From Chloroflexota bacterium (GTDB lineage: Bacteria; Chloroflexota; Limnocylindria; Limnocylindrales; CSP1-4): a DNA stretch of 5,931 bases. Position 1 is the stretch's first letter. Each line of letters starts with the position of its first letter. Positions 5,682-5,931 of the stretch are shown here, piece after piece. The notes beneath the pieces were generated by a model, which did not search any database, was not told the origin of the DNA, and was given only the letters and a program-made list of their open reading frames with translations. Both the position numbers and the translations under genes were made by a program. The stretch is from the NCBI GenBank assembly GCA_013696945.1, contig JACCXQ010000284.1, positions 1 through 5,931 of the forward strand, given 5' to 3'.

Positions 5682-5717
5682 CGGGGGTGTGCCGCCGTTA
5701 TCCACGGTCCATCCCCG
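5682..5717. other. Extended hairpin enclosing the second DnaA-like box
   Basis: CGGGGGTG (5682-5689) pairs with CATCCCCG (5710-5717), eight pairs including one G-T. Inside it, CCGT (5695-5698) pairs with ACGG (5704-5707) around a 5-base loop. Bases 5690-5694 and 5708-5709 form an asymmetric internal loop. The fold was found by eye; such a structure could form in RNA or on single-stranded DNA, or be a by-product of GC-rich sequence. Confidence 0.4.
5698..5706 (+). promoter_or_regulatory. DnaA-box-like nonamer 2
   Basis: This is a second identical TTATCCACG, 31 bp (about three helical turns) after the first and in the same orientation. It also lies inside the hairpin at 5682-5717, and its bases form part of the small inner stem. 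Confidence 0.5.
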
Positions 5718-5811
5718 AACCAAGCCCCCCGACGCCCGCTGGGCAGCCGCGCCATGATTGCGCACCGATGAGCCGCGGACGGAGCCGGAGACGGAGGCAG
5801 GCGACGGAACG

Positions 5812-5931
5812 ATGGACGACACACACGGAGCGAGCGAGGTGAGCGACGCCGATCGCCCGCGGCCCTCTCGAGCCGGCGGCCCGGGCCTCATCATCGCGGC
5901 GCTGCTCGTGATGCTCATCGTGTTCGGTGCC
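5812..5931 (+). CDS. N-terminus of a membrane protein, cut by window end
   Basis: Only 40 codons are present and the frame is still open at the last base. The visible part is a polar, Asp/Arg-rich cytoplasmic-type tail (residues 1-24, MDDTHGASEV and onward), followed by a hydrophobic stretch (GLIIAALLVMLIVFGA, 25-40) that looks like a membrane-spanning helix or signal anchor. The family cannot be told from this. The ATG at 5812 is the likely start, although the nearest good ribosome-binding site (GGAGG, 5793-5797) is 14 bases away; the in-frame GTG at 5839 (codon 10) is an alternative. The gene follows the DnaA-box region and is probably transcribed separately from the operon before it. Confidence 0.6.
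   Translation, partial: MDDTHGASEVSDADRPRPSRAGGPGLIIAALLVMLIVFGA

Larger units (their letters stand above)
5523..5811. other. 289-bp non-coding region with DnaA-box-like repeats and hairpins
   Basis: This stretch separates the operon from the next membrane-protein gene. It holds the odd palindrome CCGGTGACCGG (5562-5572), the imperfect hairpin at 5571-5596, two TTATCCACG nonamers (5667 and 5698) and a long hairpin at 5682-5717. A GTG-initiated frame through it (5550-5771) gives a Pro/Arg/Ser-rich peptide with no domain character and is not accepted as a gene. No tRNA or known structured RNA was recognised. Confidence 0.6.

Noticed and set aside
5550..5771. GTG-initiated 73-codon frame in the intergenic region.
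   Set aside because: Pro/Arg/Ser-rich with no domain character or ribosome-binding site, and it runs through the hairpins and DnaA-like boxes.
5768..5842. 24-codon Arg-rich frame starting at ATG 5768, overlapping the membrane-protein start in another frame.
   Set aside because: It resembles an upstream peptide that could couple translation, but it has no ribosome-binding site and its Arg richness follows from the purine-rich CGGAG repeats.

Overview
The window is high-GC bacterial DNA (about 68-70% GC by eye, strong G/C preference at third codon positions). Several genes appear to be led by TANNNT-type -10 boxes lying only 6-8 bases before an ATG, as in leaderless transcripts. This, with the actinobacterial-style adenosine deaminase and the Eis-type acetyltransferase, suggests Chloroflexota (a Limnocylindria-like soil or freshwater lineage) or Actinomycetota. 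The sequence alone does not decide between them. No rRNA, tRNA, CRISPR array, transposase or phage gene was seen.

Layout. Bases 68-1252 (minus) encode a PLP-dependent class I/II aminotransferase. Across a 108-bp intergenic region it is divergent from an adenosine deaminase (1361-2470, plus). The deaminase runs convergently, with a 6-bp gap, into a 46-residue zinc-ribbon protein (2477-2617, minus). From 2732 a plus-strand operon begins: a ParB/Srx-fold protein with an N-terminal array of 11-residue Ala/Ser/Gly repeats (2732-3619), a metallophosphoesterase (3616-4302) and an Eis-like GNAT N-acetyltransferase (4299-5522). Both junctions are 4-nt stop/start overlaps (ATGA and TTGA), so the three proteins are probably translationally coupled. 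A 289-bp non-coding stretch follows (5523-5811), with an imperfect hairpin and two direct DnaA-box-like nonamers (TTATCCACG) 31 bp apart. At 5812 a membrane protein begins and runs off the end of the window.

How the genes fit together. The aminotransferase and deaminase are ordinary amino-acid and purine-salvage enzymes; sharing a divergent promoter region is their only visible link. The three-gene operon is the less ordinary part. It joins a ParB-fold protein with a putative surface- or membrane-interacting repeat, a phosphoesterase that lacks two histidines of one metal site, and an acetyltransferase. No established pathway joins them, and none is claimed here. The best candidates for something undescribed are the paired DnaA-type boxes, the repeat-ParB fusion and the altered metal site.
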